64,000 bases of DNA from Ilex aquifolium (GCA_951799425.1 OX637394.1:44852642-44916641), one strand, 5' to 3'; positions 47,751 to 60,750 are shown, counted from the stretch's first letter. A program made the numbers and translations. The notes: generated by a model from the sequence alone, not told the origin.

Positions 47751-49309
47751 AGGTACCGACTGTTTTGGATGTTACAACTGTATTGATGGTGCAACTTTGA
47801 AAGAGCAACCGGTTTCACCGATTTTAAGACTTACGTGTCAGTCAACCTATTTTTTGATATGGTACCAAAAAGTAGGTTGGTGGTATAGCAGTGTTACCCT
47901 AATTTTGTAGAAGAAATCATCAAACAAAATGAACTTTTGATGTTCAATGATAGGGACGTGACATTTTTTTCATGATCTAACGTGAAATTCACGTGGCTTA
48001 AAGTGCGTTTGACTATTTAAGCGACTAGGCTCCTCAACAACATACCCTTATGTTGGCTACTCTTTGAACCCTCTTACAATCCGTACGTTTGTTTAGTACT
48101 TTCGATATCATATATTTTTATTTATTATATTTGTGATTATTTTTATTATATTTATGAATCTTTTTTATCACTATTGTAATATATTTTAAAAAAATGATAA
48201 AAATAATTATCACAATAATTATAAAAATATCTACAAATATAATAAAAATACTCATAAATATAGTAAAAACACCCACAAATGTGATAAATTTTTTTGTACT
48301 AAAAAAAAATGCTAAAAATAATTATCCCAAATATAATAAAAACACTCATAACAGTAATAAAAATATCCATAAAAATAATAAATCACTCACAAAAATGATA
48401 AATTTTTTAGTTGTAAAATAATCCATAAAATTTGTAAAAACATAAATTAAAATGGTAAAAATTAAATGTACAAGTGTCTCTATTTTGACTTGGGTCAACC
48501 AAAACAGTCCATGAATATTAGCTGGGGATTTTCTGAAGGATGCAGATACATTTCTTGATGACTCCAAAAGCAACCACAAAGGTTATTCTTTACTCAAAAG
48601 TTTTTTGAGAATATTTTTTTTTTGTGAATTGATGGGGGTTCAATAGAATTCTTTACAATCGAAAATCGCTCCAAATATATATCTTTTAGATTATAGTTGC
48701 TGCTAAATACAGAATGCATGCAATATCCCATAAATCACTTGCATCAAGGTCAATCAGAGAGTATTTTATGATATTTTAATTTGAAATCTCGAGTTTTTAA
48801 CTATTGAACATCTACAAATTTAACTACATTGAGAAATTAAAGGTAGTGGTAAATTTGGCCGATTTGCATTTTTTTTTCTCACAAGGTTGGGACTATTCCA
48901 CCTCATAAATCCTACTGCAACCTCATTATACTCTTTAATATAAGACAATGCTATCGATACTTAATTTATGGACCTAATTGAATAAGTCATTGGATTAGTT
49001 ATACATTCCAGTGTTAAATGAAACTCACTTTCAATAAAATATGATCACCGCCTCCACTAGATTCATGTTTCCTAAAATAATTAAATACTTCACTTTAGTC
49101 AATAAAGTTAAATAATTTATTTTGACCTCTAGACACGCACGGTGTGGAAAAGAAAACCTACAAGAAATCAAACTTTATATTCACAAGCAAGTTTGAACCC
49201 AATACTACAAATGTTTGCGTTCCAACGAGAGTCTTATAATTGACCAAAACAGAAAAGAAAGTTTATCTCCCTATATTTTGAAATTATTTAAATTAAATGT
49301 TAGTGTAAA
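47751..49309. other. intergenic, no gene seen; AT-rich minirepeat at 48184-48430
   Basis: 48184-48430 is a loose tandem array of roughly 17-20-bp units (ataaaaatatctacaaat-like). 47751-48080 is more complex, with accggtttcaccg and gtaggttggtggtatag, but has no credible frame. Confidence 0.5.
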
Positions 49310-50073
49310 TCCATCCTTCTTATCCTCTTTCGAGAGGTCTAAACGGATGATTAAAGACAAGTCAATGTTATTGAGACATACTATACCGAAAGTTTATACG
49401 CAATCATAAATCTTATTTTGAGTTATTTATAGTTATTAATTATAAAAATAATAAATAAAATTAAATAATTAAGTAATAAAATATTAGACATGTCAATATG
49501 TAACTGCCAAAAAGAAAGGTGTATTCAAAACATTAAAATAATTCAAAAAAATAGGAAGTTTGAGATTAATGTAAAGTACGTAATGTTCACTTTTGCTTAT
49601 GTCAGCATCATGCACGTCACCAGCACATCCAACGGCCAATTGTTTCTTTCCACTATTAATCAGCAATGGCTCTTTCGTAAACTTTGTCTATTTGTCCCAC
49701 AACTATTTGGGATAAGACTACCGTACCAAATGAGATTTGGATTTGAGTAATTTATAACTATAAAAATTATAAAATAAAAAAATTATATACGAAATATAAT
49801 AATAAATTAAAAAAAATATCACGGAGATATAATATCAAAACTAATCTGAAATCGTTAATTTTGGTTAAAATGATTTGTGACCGTTGATTAAAAAAACTAA
49901 TAAAGTAATAAAAATTCAATAAAATAAAATAAAAAACTCAAATTGTGATATGTTTTTATTGAATGAAAAATAGAAATATGATACTAAAAAATTAATTTTG
50001 GTACCGTAACCACACTCTTTCTCAAGATTTGATTTGACTTTATTTATGTTTGTGTAACGAAAATATAAATTTA

Positions 50074-50110
50074 CTAGTAATTACTCGTGCCTAAAAGTAT
50101 TATGTTATTC
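50074..50110 (-). mobile_element. possible Helitron 3' end on the minus strand
   Basis: Read on the minus strand it ends ttaggcacgagtaattaCTAG followed by T, like the 3' ends at 13320, 24698 and 42677. The hairpin is degenerate and no matching 5' end was found. A second weaker candidate is at 52591-52620 (minus strand, gtgcatcacacagggc then ctagt). Confidence 0.4.
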
Positions 50111-51397
50111 AAAAAAAATTTAAAAAAATTTGTCCATACATAGAGGCACTATATAACACAATTTCAACAAAAAACAATTAAATTGACAACATTTATGTAA
50201 AAAAAGTCATGCTACGACTATAACAACATATATATTTCAAACATCTGAGAAAATATATCACTTGACAATATTCAATGTAATTTTTGTTAATTCAACATCC
50301 ATAATTTCAATATTTTTAATCAACTTTATCTCAACTTCCAAAAAAAATGTTCACCAACTCTCAAATTCTAAAAAAATGTTGATTGTTCACCAATAATTAT
50401 GTAGAAAATTAATTTCACCGAAAAAGGTACCTATAGCCAATGGACTAATAGACTGGACTAAAAATAAATTAAACTCATAATACAAAATAAGCAATCGATA
50501 CAAAGTATTTTTTTTGGTCATACAGAATGTTGAAAAACAACATGTGAAGCAAGCAATGAAATTAGAAGTACATGAATATGCAAATTTAAATTATGAAACA
50601 AATGCTAAACTTTGAAATAATCAACCACACCTCAAAGAGCAGAAAATACTAAGGAAGTTCATAATGGATTTATCCTTCGTGAATACTCTAGTCTGGCATG
50701 AATAACTTCCCTTTAACCGGACTGAGGAAAAGATTAGTCGAGGTGGTGCTCTCTAAAATCTTCAAATACAGCAAGACAGTCCTTCAATTTGAATAGACCA
50801 AGCTCAGATCACATTCATTTTTTTTTTTTTTGCTACCCAGGGAAGGTTTCTTGTTCAGAACTTCAGATAGTCTTCTTATTAAATTCACAGCCGCGTGGAG
50901 AAGTTGAGCCCCAAGTCTTTTTGATACCTTATTTTTGGGAAAAAAATCACAAAAACTGACTTTCCAATCTTTCCCACGTCCACCATGATTGAATATTCAG
51001 CCCAAGCTAATCAACCATGACAATATTTGGAAGAAAAAAAAATCCTAATGTACTAGCATCGTCCTCGTACAATGTATGTTTTTCTCCTTCCTTGCCCTTC
51101 GTCCCTCCCCCATCCTTATTAGCTAATAATAAAGTTTAAAAAATTACCGCAAGTTACAGGTTATTAATCTAATTTTTTTTGAAAAATTATAAATGATAGT
51201 AAGTTGGTGAGAGAGTGAGAGAGTGAAAGTGTGGTGATAAGAACCAAGTTTGATAAGAGAAAATCTTTGTTTACTAATAAAAAACCAACATTAGTAAGAG
51301 TGAGAGAGGGTTGAAAGGTGAGTTAGGAGAAATGAGAGGAAAATAAAAGACGTGAACATCGTGCATTGGACGGGGATAATGATAGTATATTTAGATA

Positions 51398-51655
51398 ACA
51401 ATTAATGGGAAAATTTTAAAAATTATGGGGAGTTGCAGTAATAAAAACTAATTCTCTTGGAAAAATTCAAATCAATAGTTGCTAATTGGTAAGAGACTAG
51501 AAGAGCAGTTATTATAGGAACCAAAGTACTAGGTAGTGATTGGAGGATACCTTAGTTTAGTAATAAAAAAAATTAAGTTCTAGGAATTTAGAAACTAGGG
51601 AGGGAAGACTTATTAAGTCATCTTCTTAATTTGTTTGTTATTTATATTTCATTAG
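51398..51655 (+). repeat. dispersed duplication, copy 1
   Basis: About 258 bp nearly identical to 52335-52600 (aaaaactaattctcttgg, gagactagaagagcag, gattggaggataccttag). Confidence 0.85.
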
Positions 51656-51769
51656 AAACGTTTTTGTCTACCAGCCCTTCTTTGGGAATAAATTGATCAT
51701 ATGACCATAGTGTTCATGTTTAATATATTGATAGACAGGAATCATACTAAATTCAGATGTTATAAATTT

Positions 51770-51945
51770 AAATTTTTGCAATTCTGTGGGGTTAGGTTAT
51801 GACATATTTATTTTGCATGAATACTTTAGTTTTTGACATGAATTACTTGCCTTTAACGGAACCAGAGAGAGGATTAGCCGAGGTGCGCATAAATTGTCCC
51901 GACACCCCTGATCATTAAAAAATAAATAAATAAATAATGACTAAA
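51770..51945 (+). repeat. SINE-like tail
   Basis: gaggattagccgaggtgcgc + ccgacacccctgatcatt ending in (ATAA)n resembles the conserved 3' end of several plant tRNA-derived SINEs. A shorter relative (gattagtcgaggtgg) is at 50730. The head is not clear. Confidence 0.4.
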
Positions 51946-52334
51946 GGGTACTAATTGTCTAGGAGACATGATGATCATTGTCTCTACAATTCATATCTAA
52001 ATAGTATATAATTTGATTTATGTTGTGTTAGATTTGGATCTTATATAAATTATGTATCATTGGATTCGTGTAATATATAACTGTGTTCCCATCAATCTAT
52101 ATATTAAACGGGTCTATCTACTCAACTTGATAATAACTGAAACCACACATTAAATCCACATCCATTTACTTCGTATCAATTGCTTCTACACAGTCGCACA
52201 AACCGTGTTAAATATTGTTAACCCTAATTGTGAGACTGAGCTAGACAAAGATGAGAGAGACAGCTCTGTCCCCTACCAATGTAAAACAAAGGAAGATGCC
52301 TCACCTTTCAAATTTGGCCACTGCAAAATTTAAA

Positions 52335-52600
52335 ATTAATGGGAAAATTTTAAAAATTAAGAGAAATTGCAGTAATAAAAACTAATTCTCTTGGAAAAAT
52401 TCAAATCAATTGTTGTTAATTGGTAAGAGACTAGAAGAGTAGTTATTATAGGAACCAAAGTACTCGGTAGTGATTGGAGGATACCTTAGTTTAGTAATAA
52501 AAAAAATTAAGGTATAAGAATTTAGAAACAAAGGAGGGAAGACTTCTCAAACCATCTTCTCCATAATTTGTTTGTTATTTATATTTACTAGCCAAGGCCC
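52335..52600 (+). repeat. dispersed duplication, copy 2
   Basis: Partner of 51398-51655. The sequence just left of it (gactgagct..acaaagatgagagaga, 52237) is itself repeated just right of it (52656), so the region was duplicated more than once. Confidence 0.85.
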
Positions 52601-54736
52601 TGTGTGATGCACTTAATTTCAAGGAAAATTTGGAGGCCGGTCCCCTTTATAAGACTGAGCTAAACAAAGATGAGAGAGAGCTCTGGCCCCTACCAATGTA
52701 AAACAAAGGCAGATGCATAACCTTTTAAATTAATTTATAATGGCAACGTCATTGCTAATACCTTATTCAAGTTTGGCCACTGCAAAATTCGCCATGTTAG
52801 AACTATAAAATTGCAGAACATTTGAATCTTTTAAAGACATTAAGACAAAGCAGGGGCGGCGAGAGGCAAAATCTTGGGCGACACCCTATCAATTTTTAAC
52901 ATAATAAAAAAGATAATATTATATAATGATCTAAATATTAAATACAATTTATTAAGAAATATTTTTATATCTATTGAGATGTGAAAGTAGTAATTACATC
53001 TCTGTTCCAAAGTTTTGTTAAAATATCTTTTTAGATAGATAATATATTACTAATCCATTTAAAGTCGAATGGTTTACAAAATAGAAAGATAAAAAATTAT
53101 TCAATTTTATATCTGTCGCAATCAATGAGAATAAAAATTAAAGAAAAATAATATTCCCAAAAAAAAAAGGCTCGGTGCACGAAAAAGTCGCAACACTAAA
53201 ATATTTTTTATCCTGTCGTCTACTATGCAATTTAGAGTAGGTATGAACAATTTCAAACATACAAAAATATTTTTATCTTTTTATTTGGCTTAAAAAATTA
53301 CAATTCGCAGATAATGATATTGCATTGAACCATAATAGTATGTAGAAAATAAAACACTCCAATTGGGGTGTTGAGTTTTATAAAATGATCACATTCCTTT
53401 CCAAACATATCTATTGCTTACAAAATATTATTAACATAATAATTTCTTCGTGCAAAGTTTTTTTGAAGTTGTAAAAAATTGTGTGAGCTTGTATAAGATC
53501 GACTATGTGACAAACAAGATTAAGTTGGTTGGCTGAATTATCAAATAGAAAATGATGAGTTAGGCTGTTAGCATAACTTGTAGGTAAAATTTTATTAACT
53601 TGTAGAGTATATTTGTTAGTTTTTTTTTGGTTCTAAATTCATATGTAAATTATTTGCAATTGACTTACAACTGAACTCTTTTTGTCTAAAATTTATGATT
53701 GATTTGTTTCAATTGGATTTTAGTGGTATTATTACCCTTATTTTTTAAGTTTTTATTTGATAGATTTTCTAATTTTATATAAAAATATAAAAAGATGTCA
53801 AGGTCAATTATAAAGAGATGTAATACGTATGTCAAGTTTGTAAGAGTTGTAATTGATTTCTTTTTATAGTTTTTTTCTTCATATAAGATATATGTATCAA
53901 CTTTGACCCATTTTGACTTAAAGAGCTTTTATTTTATGATATATAATACATTATCTTACTTTTATCTTATATATCTCTATACACGTATGAATCGAGTGTA
54001 ATTAGAGATTGAATTCAATATGATTATTTGGTAAATAATAATATTATTTGATAATAATCTTTTTCGATTGTATTAAAAATATTTTTGACACTAAGCTTTT
54101 ATAAAAAAATTTGTGGGCGGTTTAGATTTTAATGGAGTTTAGATTTGTGATCTATATTAGTTTATTAACATATATAAAATATAGGGTCATCTTTGCGAAA
54201 ACCTAAAGTCATTAATCTCTTTATGCTAGAGCCGATCCTAGTTAAAATGTCCACTTTTAAGTCAATTTCTAGCTCCGCCCCTTTGTATGGAATTCTAGAA
54301 TGTTAAAGATTAATGGCTAAGCGGTTATAATGGTCAAGGAGGAGATGATGGTCATTGTTTCTACACAAAGCCCTCTATGTGCCATGGGGTCATGACTTGG
54401 GTGGATTGTGGGTAGGGTTGATAATTGGTCATGTTAGATTGATTTCTTATCTATTTAAGTTTTATAATGCAGAATTTGTTCAATGCATATCTGATTATTA
54501 TATAATGCAGAATATTACTTTAAGTCTCAAATTCTCTAAAGGGAACCCATATCTCCTCCATGTATATGAAAACAAAGTTTCTACCATATTTAATTGTTCA
54601 GCCCTCTTTTCTTGATTTCATGTAATACTTGAAGGAACTCTCCTTGTTCGTTCAGCTTCTTTAATGAAACAATTTTAAGTCATTTTCTTGACACCTTCTC
54701 ACTTGGGCCCGCGTTTTAATTTGTCAAGGCATATTG

Positions 54737-54743
54737 TATATAA
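54737..54743 (+). promoter_or_regulatory. TATA box of MYB-3
   Basis: TATATAA about 75 bases before the ATG at 54818, aligned with the TATA of MYB-1, and followed by the shared ctttttcttcaagcattc. Confidence 0.65.
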
Positions 54744-54817
54744 GTAAGAGTGAGCTCTGCAAACTTTTTCTTCAAGCATTCTTGTAAGGGAGGAGCAGAA
54801 AGGAAGGTACTCAGAAA

Positions 54818-56629
54818 ATGGTAAGAACTCCTTTCTTTGACAAGAATGGATTGAAGAGAGGTTTATGGAGTGAGGAAGAAGATAATAAGTTGAGAGCCTT
54901 TGTTGAAAGATATGGTCATCGGAACTGGCGTCAACTCCCTAAGTACGCAGGTACATACTACTTTTTCATTCTTCAACTTTGTTGTTGTCGTTGTCTTCTT
55001 ATTCCTGTTCTCTCTCTAAGATGTATTCTGGTGGAATTAAGGCATTAAGCCGATGACAAAATGAATGTAAAGCATGGTCGTTGATTGGAATGATGTCTTC
55101 TCAAATCCTCCAAGAAATTCATACTTTTTTTTTAGGGTAAATAGAATTGTATTGAAAGTCTATGCAAATTTACAGTCCATGATTTGCCCAAAACAACCAA
55201 AGAACAATTGGTTATTGTTACAGATTTCCCCTTGAACAGTGAATTGTCTTCAACAGTTTAAAAGCTAACATCTCATTTAAATTAGCTAGCCAGGCTCAGT
55301 CTTTCAATCTTTCCCCTTCCCTCAATCTTGATCCCAGGGAATCGCTCTTATAGTAGAGTTGGAGGTTGACTATGTCTCCAACTTCTCTCTATTGGATCAA
55401 AACCCAAAAACGGCTACCACCGCCAAAGTTTTCATGCACAAAAAAGAACATTAGGGTCATTGTTAAGAAATGGCTTTGCAAAACTGGGGTCTTAGTTTTT
55501 GGTTTTCAATAAATTCAATGGACTTCTTACATAAACTATTTCAGTTTTCTAACTTATCTTCTGTAAAAACTGAAGAGCAAACGAAAAAATGAGAAGAATG
55601 AAGTAGGATGGAATGACTTAGTAGTACTCTCCATGTATAACTAGTTGTATGTTGGACCTAATTTGGCATTATATTTTTTAGGTCTTTCTAGATGTGGAAA
55701 GAGTTGCAGATTGTGGTGGAAGAACTACTTGCGCGCTGATGTGAAACTCAGGAACTACAACAAAGAAGAAGAGGACACGATCATGAAATTACATGACAAA
55801 CTTGGAAACAAGTATGACTATAATCCTCTAACTTCAACCCTAATTTAGAACTGTATATGTTGATCAACACAAGCTCTTATATACCATCTTTTATCATGGC
55901 TTTTATCATTCGAATTCATAATTGAACCAAGTACAACAACTTTATATTTTGGTAAGTAAGTAAGACTTATTCCATGAAATTACATGACGAACTTGGAAAC
56001 AATTAGTATGGACTATAATCTTCTGACTTCAACCCTAAATAGAGAACTATAAGATGGCTTTGATTATATTTGGCAATAATGTGTGTGTGTGTGTTTTGAC
56101 ATTATGTATTTCTCTCAATTACAGATGGTCAGCCATTGCTGCACTTTTACCAGGAAGAACAGACAATGACATAAAAAATTACTAGCACACCCATATTAAG
56201 AAACTAGTGAAACAAAATCCAACATCCGAGGTGCTTGCTCAATCAAATGTATCTTTCCAATCTGAATCAAAACAGAAAGAGAAATTTCATGAAACTTCCC
56301 AAAGTGAAGGAAACAAGGAGGGAGAATCAAAACCCGAAATTGTTGTTTCTGATACTGCGTCACACAAAGCTTTAGAAAGCACCCCAACATCCTCCAAAGC
56401 ATCTTCCAGTGATCAACCCTCCTTAAGCTCTATTACATCTAATTTCAAAAGCACCAATTGGGTTGCAGAAGATAGCATTGCCATGACTTCTCTGGAATCA
56501 TTCTACGACACCTCTGAAAGTTTCTGGAGTGTTCCATTTGTGACAGACACATTCTACGACCAAAATTATTACACATCACCTTCAACACATGAAGGGTTTT
56601 TGCCTCCATACATGTGGTTCTATTACTGA
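54818..56629 (+). pseudogene. R2R3-MYB transcription factor gene, copy 3 (MYB-3), inactivated
   Basis: Exons 54818-54950, 55682-55811 and 56125-56629 have intact splice sites and the same exon 1 and 2 lengths as MYB-2 (133 and 130 bp). Exon 1 reads MVRTPFFDKNGLKRGLWSEE to LPKYAG. In R2/R3 the normally fixed RLRW...NYLRP...KRGN reads [16 protein letters not shown], changing DNA-contact-region residues. In exon 3 the last Trp of R3 (NYWHT) is a TAG (56183-56185), which would truncate the protein inside the DNA-binding domain. Beyond it the frame stays open for about 148 codons (SESFWSVPF, TDTFYDQNYY, ending FYY), so decay is recent or the tail was under constraint until lately. It is closest to MYB-1 (shared FF pair and tail motifs). 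Confidence 0.9.
55975..56050 (+). repeat. partial duplicate of the exon 2 end inside MYB-3 intron 2
   Basis: ccatgaaattacatgacgaa + cttggaaacaa...ctataatcttctgacttcaaccc repeats 55782-55853, the end of exon 2 and its donor region. The donor is altered (aattagtatgg). Confidence 0.8.
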
Positions 56630-58329
56630 TATGATAGGATACAAAGAGATTTATCATTATTAATAAAGTCTAGTTATGAGTGATATTAATCACCACTCTA
56701 TGTTTTGATACAAATTTGATACTTCAACACATCTTTTGAGTGTATCAACTTGAAGGAGAGTATTGGGCTACTAGCTTTATGATAGAATTCAAAGAGATCC
56801 ATCAATTTCTAAATAATCAGGATAAGAATTAATAATGATGATAAGCATGAGTGATTTAGCTTTATCCAATGTATTTTCTCATTCTATAGACAGGAATAAG
56901 TTTGATGTAACCAAACCATTAAGGAATAACATATATCTGTAGCTATTTGGGCATTTAGTCTGTGTATGTAGGAACTATATAGAGAACAATGTATGTGCTT
57001 GTGTTCTATTTTTCCTTCATTTTCTATCTCTAATCCTGATTATATTCTAAACTTTCATATAGTATTAGAGAAGGCCGATCATACCTTGTTTATTTTTCCA
57101 CCGAATTCCAGGTGACTGGTGAATGACAGTTCCTATTGGTCATCGGATTTGCACTCCAGCACTGTCATTTCATCCTAGGAGAAATTCATAAAAAGAGTGA
57201 TTGGAGATAGGAAAGAGAACTAAAATAGAACAAAAAACACTACATGTGGTTTGACACGTACTACATGCATCAACAGACTAAATGTCCACTGAAAAATATT
57301 GATGTGTTATTCATTGATGTTTGGTGAGAAGTAAATAAGATAAATATCAATATACTTATCATCTATATTTATCCAGACTATACAGATAGTTATAGTTCTC
57401 ATTGGATTTTACCACATCTCAATCACTAATATCACAGAAAGCCAGTGATTGGAATAGAAGCCATGTGCGTGAGTCTGTGAGCACGAAGGCTACGAAAATA
57501 GAGATCTGGCTCATCCAGTACTGTTGAGGACTTAAAATCATTAATCAAAATGGGGTTGTATGAAAGTTTAGATCTTTGTATAAATAGAAAGGTGAGGCAA
57601 AACCCAAAATAGCTCTAAATTTATGATTCAACAATGAATTATGTGTCGTGGGTTTCCTCCCAGTATTATTATTCAAGGATTAAAATTTTGTTTCGGTGAA
57701 TAGTTTCGTTAGGTTGGGAAATAGAAAAGTTTTGGTAATGTTTCAGAAATAAGGAAATAAAGAAAAATTTAAAAATTTATTTCCGAAACATAAGTTGAAA
57801 TATACCGACATTTCAAAACTTATTGAAACACCTCGAAACCTTACTGAAACATCCCAAAACATAGTAATTTTGATATTTAATCAACGATTCATTTCGATTT
57901 TCATGAAAACAAATATGTTTTGATCGTTTCAAAACAAAATTTAGTTCCTTATAATTCTCTCTCTCTCACTCTCACACCCGCACACGCACACTCACTGTTG
58001 TTCACTTGCATATTGAGATGTCAAAAAATGAAAAGAATTAGCCCCATTAAATGATATGTATATGTGGCATCTAGAGTAAAAGAATGGGCAATATTTTTAC
58101 AGAAATATTGTATTGGGAAATATTTTGAAAAATATAATTATTTTCAGGAAAAAAAAAGTCAATTTTGGTCAGGGTTGCCATAAATGGTCCTAGGCGTGAA
58201 GTTATTGCACGAACGAGCATCAAAAAAGCCTATGGAGGTTTACACTCTTTTGGTTTTTGTTTTTATCAGCAATGGAGTCTCAATTTAGCCAAGGTAAGGG
58301 CTGTACCCGACCCAAGGAGGCGAAGTTTC
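56630..58329. other. intergenic downstream of MYB-3, no gene seen
   Basis: AT-rich, with one MITE-like element at 57675-57950 and a short CT/CA-rich stretch at about 57956-57993. No coding frame is credible. Confidence 0.5.
57675..57950. mobile_element. MITE-like inverted-repeat element
   Basis: The left end aaggattaaaattttgttt pairs with the complement of aaacaaaatttagttcctt at the right. The interior is rich in gaaac/gtttc motifs. The target duplication is unclear, so the superfamily is not assigned. Confidence 0.45.
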
Positions 58330-58338
58330 ATGTTTTCT

Positions 58339-58890
58339 TAAAGTATTTTTTTGGGTTCTGATTCAATGTACACAGCTTACTTGAGGTGCAAATTAAGTGG
58401 GGCTGACACGGGCATCTCACAACTAAAAGCGAGAACAATACGACACAACAAGACTCAAACAGGGGCCAGCCCAAGAATGGGCACACCCTCCCCCATCCCG
58501 CCATCACTTTCCAACAACAGGAATCATTACAATTTAAAAGCGAGAACGATACGACACAACAAGACTCAAAATGGATCTAATGATGTACAACTATTGAATT
58601 GGTTGTGGACTTCATCTAACATTGAAACTCACAACTAATTCAATGGTTGTATTAAAGCCACATCATTAGATTCTTAAATAAGGTCCCTGTAGTATTGCTC
58701 TTTCTTAAAATATTTTTTTGGGTCCTGATTCTATGCTGACAGCTATTAGGAGGGACTGACACGGGCATGACACAATTAAAAATGATCATGACACGACACA
58801 ACAAGACACGAAAGGGGCCGGCCCAAGAATGGGCACACCGTCCCCCCCCTCCCGCCATCTCTTTCCAACAACATGAATGATTGCAATTTA
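58339..58890. repeat. imperfect duplication in LINE 3' debris
   Basis: 58339-58545 and 58702-58890 share ttttttttgggt(t/c)ctgatt, ctgacacgggcat, tacgacacaacaagac and gcccaagaatgggcacacc. A 40-bp part recurs again at about 58535-58575. Confidence 0.75.
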
Positions 58891-59795
58891 ATGCATGTTT
58901 TGATAAGCAATTAGAAACCATGTTACCAGTTCGTCTAACACAAGAGATGGAGAACTTCACCAACTGATCCGCGTATTTGTGGACTTGATCAACGAATGTC
59001 TCAATTTCAGATAGGTTCTTCTCCTTTTGCTCTATTGGATTAATGATTGTATTTGCATCTTCTTCCAACACAACCTTCTTAATACCCAGCTCCACCACAA
59101 ACTTGATCACAGCAAGTACTGCCGTAACTTCCACATGTTCTATACTCAATGAATTTCTAATAAGTTCGCTAAACCCCGCCACGAATTTCCCATTCCAATC
59201 TCTAACTACCACCACTAGAAATGGTTTAAATATGAAATAGAGAAATCCACAATCTGACTAGAGGTGTGGACCTCTTGATCAACCCATGCTCTATTTCTAT
59301 TATAATACCAAACCGACCAAGCTAACACAATAACCAAACAAACATCCTTTGGAGGGAGCAAATGTAAGATAGTCACCAGCCACCTCTGGAAAGTTAGGTC
59401 TGGTTCCAAAGAAAGCTTAATCATAGTGCATTGCAATACTTCGCTTCGTGAAGGTACAACTTAAAAATAAACTTGCCATCAAGGTTTTCTTGCGGCGCAT
59501 CGCACAGGAAGCACAAGTTATCCACTACCATCCTTTTCCTTTCTAGATTGCATTGTGTCGGTAAAATTTATTTGGAATGTTCAACGCCCAGATAGACTCG
59601 ACTCCCCAATCCACCTTCCCTTACTACTGCTTGCCTCCTCTCGTACCCTCTGGTCCATTATGATATGGTATGCACTCTGGGGAGATTTTGACAAATAGAT
59701 ATGACTGAAATTACCTCCATCTTGAAATCCATAAAAACATTGAATCCACGTAAGATCGTAACATTCAACCATGTTTCTATAGTCGACGTCCACAA
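58652..59795 (-). pseudogene. LINE polyprotein relic with RNase H-like domain
   Basis: On the minus strand three pieces in shifting frames follow the C-terminal order of plant LINEs. About 59793-59581 covers the region before the zinc-binding domain (YLSKSPQSAYHIIM). About 59436-59215 covers the linker (VLAWSVWYYNRNRAWVDQEV). 59215-58652 is an RNase H-like (RVT_3) part with VVRDWNGKFVAGFSE, VEVTAVLAVIKFVVELGI and VLEEDANTIIN, including the acidic positions of that fold. Frameshifts near 59590 and 59440 disrupt it. The right end overlaps copy C, and the same LINE piece is present in copy A at 4470-4565, so it inserted before the duplication. Confidence 0.85.
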
Positions 59796-60226
59796 CAGAT
59801 CACTTTATGGACATTGACCCAACGATAACCCATTTTTTTCGGTGGCTCCACTCACATATCAGTATTCAATAAAATAGCACATGTCTATACATAATATCAA
59901 GTCATTTTGATCTATTCTATAGGTCGGTCTTTTCGTGACTCGACCACAAAAAGCCACAACTGAACACTGCTTTCGATCTCATACATGAAGTAGTGGCTAC
60001 CTCTAATATCAATTGTTATAAATCCATGAGTATAACTTGTTTCTGAAAATAGACTTGCAAGAAAAAAGTATTCAATAGTTCATATACACATATCTAATCT
60101 TATTTTTAATCGATGTGAAATTGTAACAAGGAACCATCCAATCTCTGTGCCTTGGATACTATTGTAAATGGGCTCATCATGTATATGATTCCTTTTCGGT
60201 TAATACAAATGGATTGTATACATATT

Positions 60227-60750
60227 GGGCTCGTTTGGTAAACGCATTATGAGAAGATTAAATATTGGATTATACTATTTTTTATTTAATCGGGTTTAAT
60301 ACATTGTTTAGTAAGCAAATTTGAAACCGTATTAATTCCAAAAACGTATACTAATTGTATATTTTTTGTACGATAATAGACTTGTATTATGAAGGTATTT
60401 TAATACTAGCAAGAGATGTGATATTATAATCCAACTCAAACGTATTATTCTACACATTTACTATTATAACCCCCTAACAGAAAAATTAAGTTGTCATCAA
60501 TGTAACAAATACTGATTGAGGGTATTTTTATTAATTCAACATTAATACAATGAAATAATTTCCTAACCAAACAATTGATTAGATTAAATAACTATTATCC
60601 AACGTTTATGTTGTGTATTGCGAAACACTAGATAAAGTTACATATGATTCTAATACCCTATTTAATATTATCTTTTGACCTTCTGTATTTTATTAGACTA
60701 GATTACTCTATCTAATCCATCAATTTCTAATACGCCAACTAAACGAGCCC
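60227..60750. mobile_element. Tourist/Harbinger-like MITE (copy C)
   Basis: Same terminal inverted repeats (GGGCTCGTTTGGT and ACTAAACGAGCCC) and flanking ATT as 4983-5508. Confidence 0.75.

Larger units (their letters stand above)
49310..54500 (+). repeat. segmental duplication copy B (diverged, upstream of MYB-3)
   Basis: Blocks match copies A and C in order: ccatccttcttatcctctt (49312), gtcagcatcatgcacgtcaccagc (49600), gggaaggtttcttgttcag (50838), cgtgtggagaagttgag-like (50893), tcatatgaccatagtgttcatg (51697) and ggctaagcggttataatggtcaagg to tcatgacttgggtggattgt (54312-54410). Between the blocks are insertions and AT-rich DNA. No gene is seen before MYB-3. Confidence 0.78.

Noticed and set aside
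48184..48430. A low-complexity Ile/Lys/Asn frame
   Set aside because: AT-rich minirepeat with no coding features.
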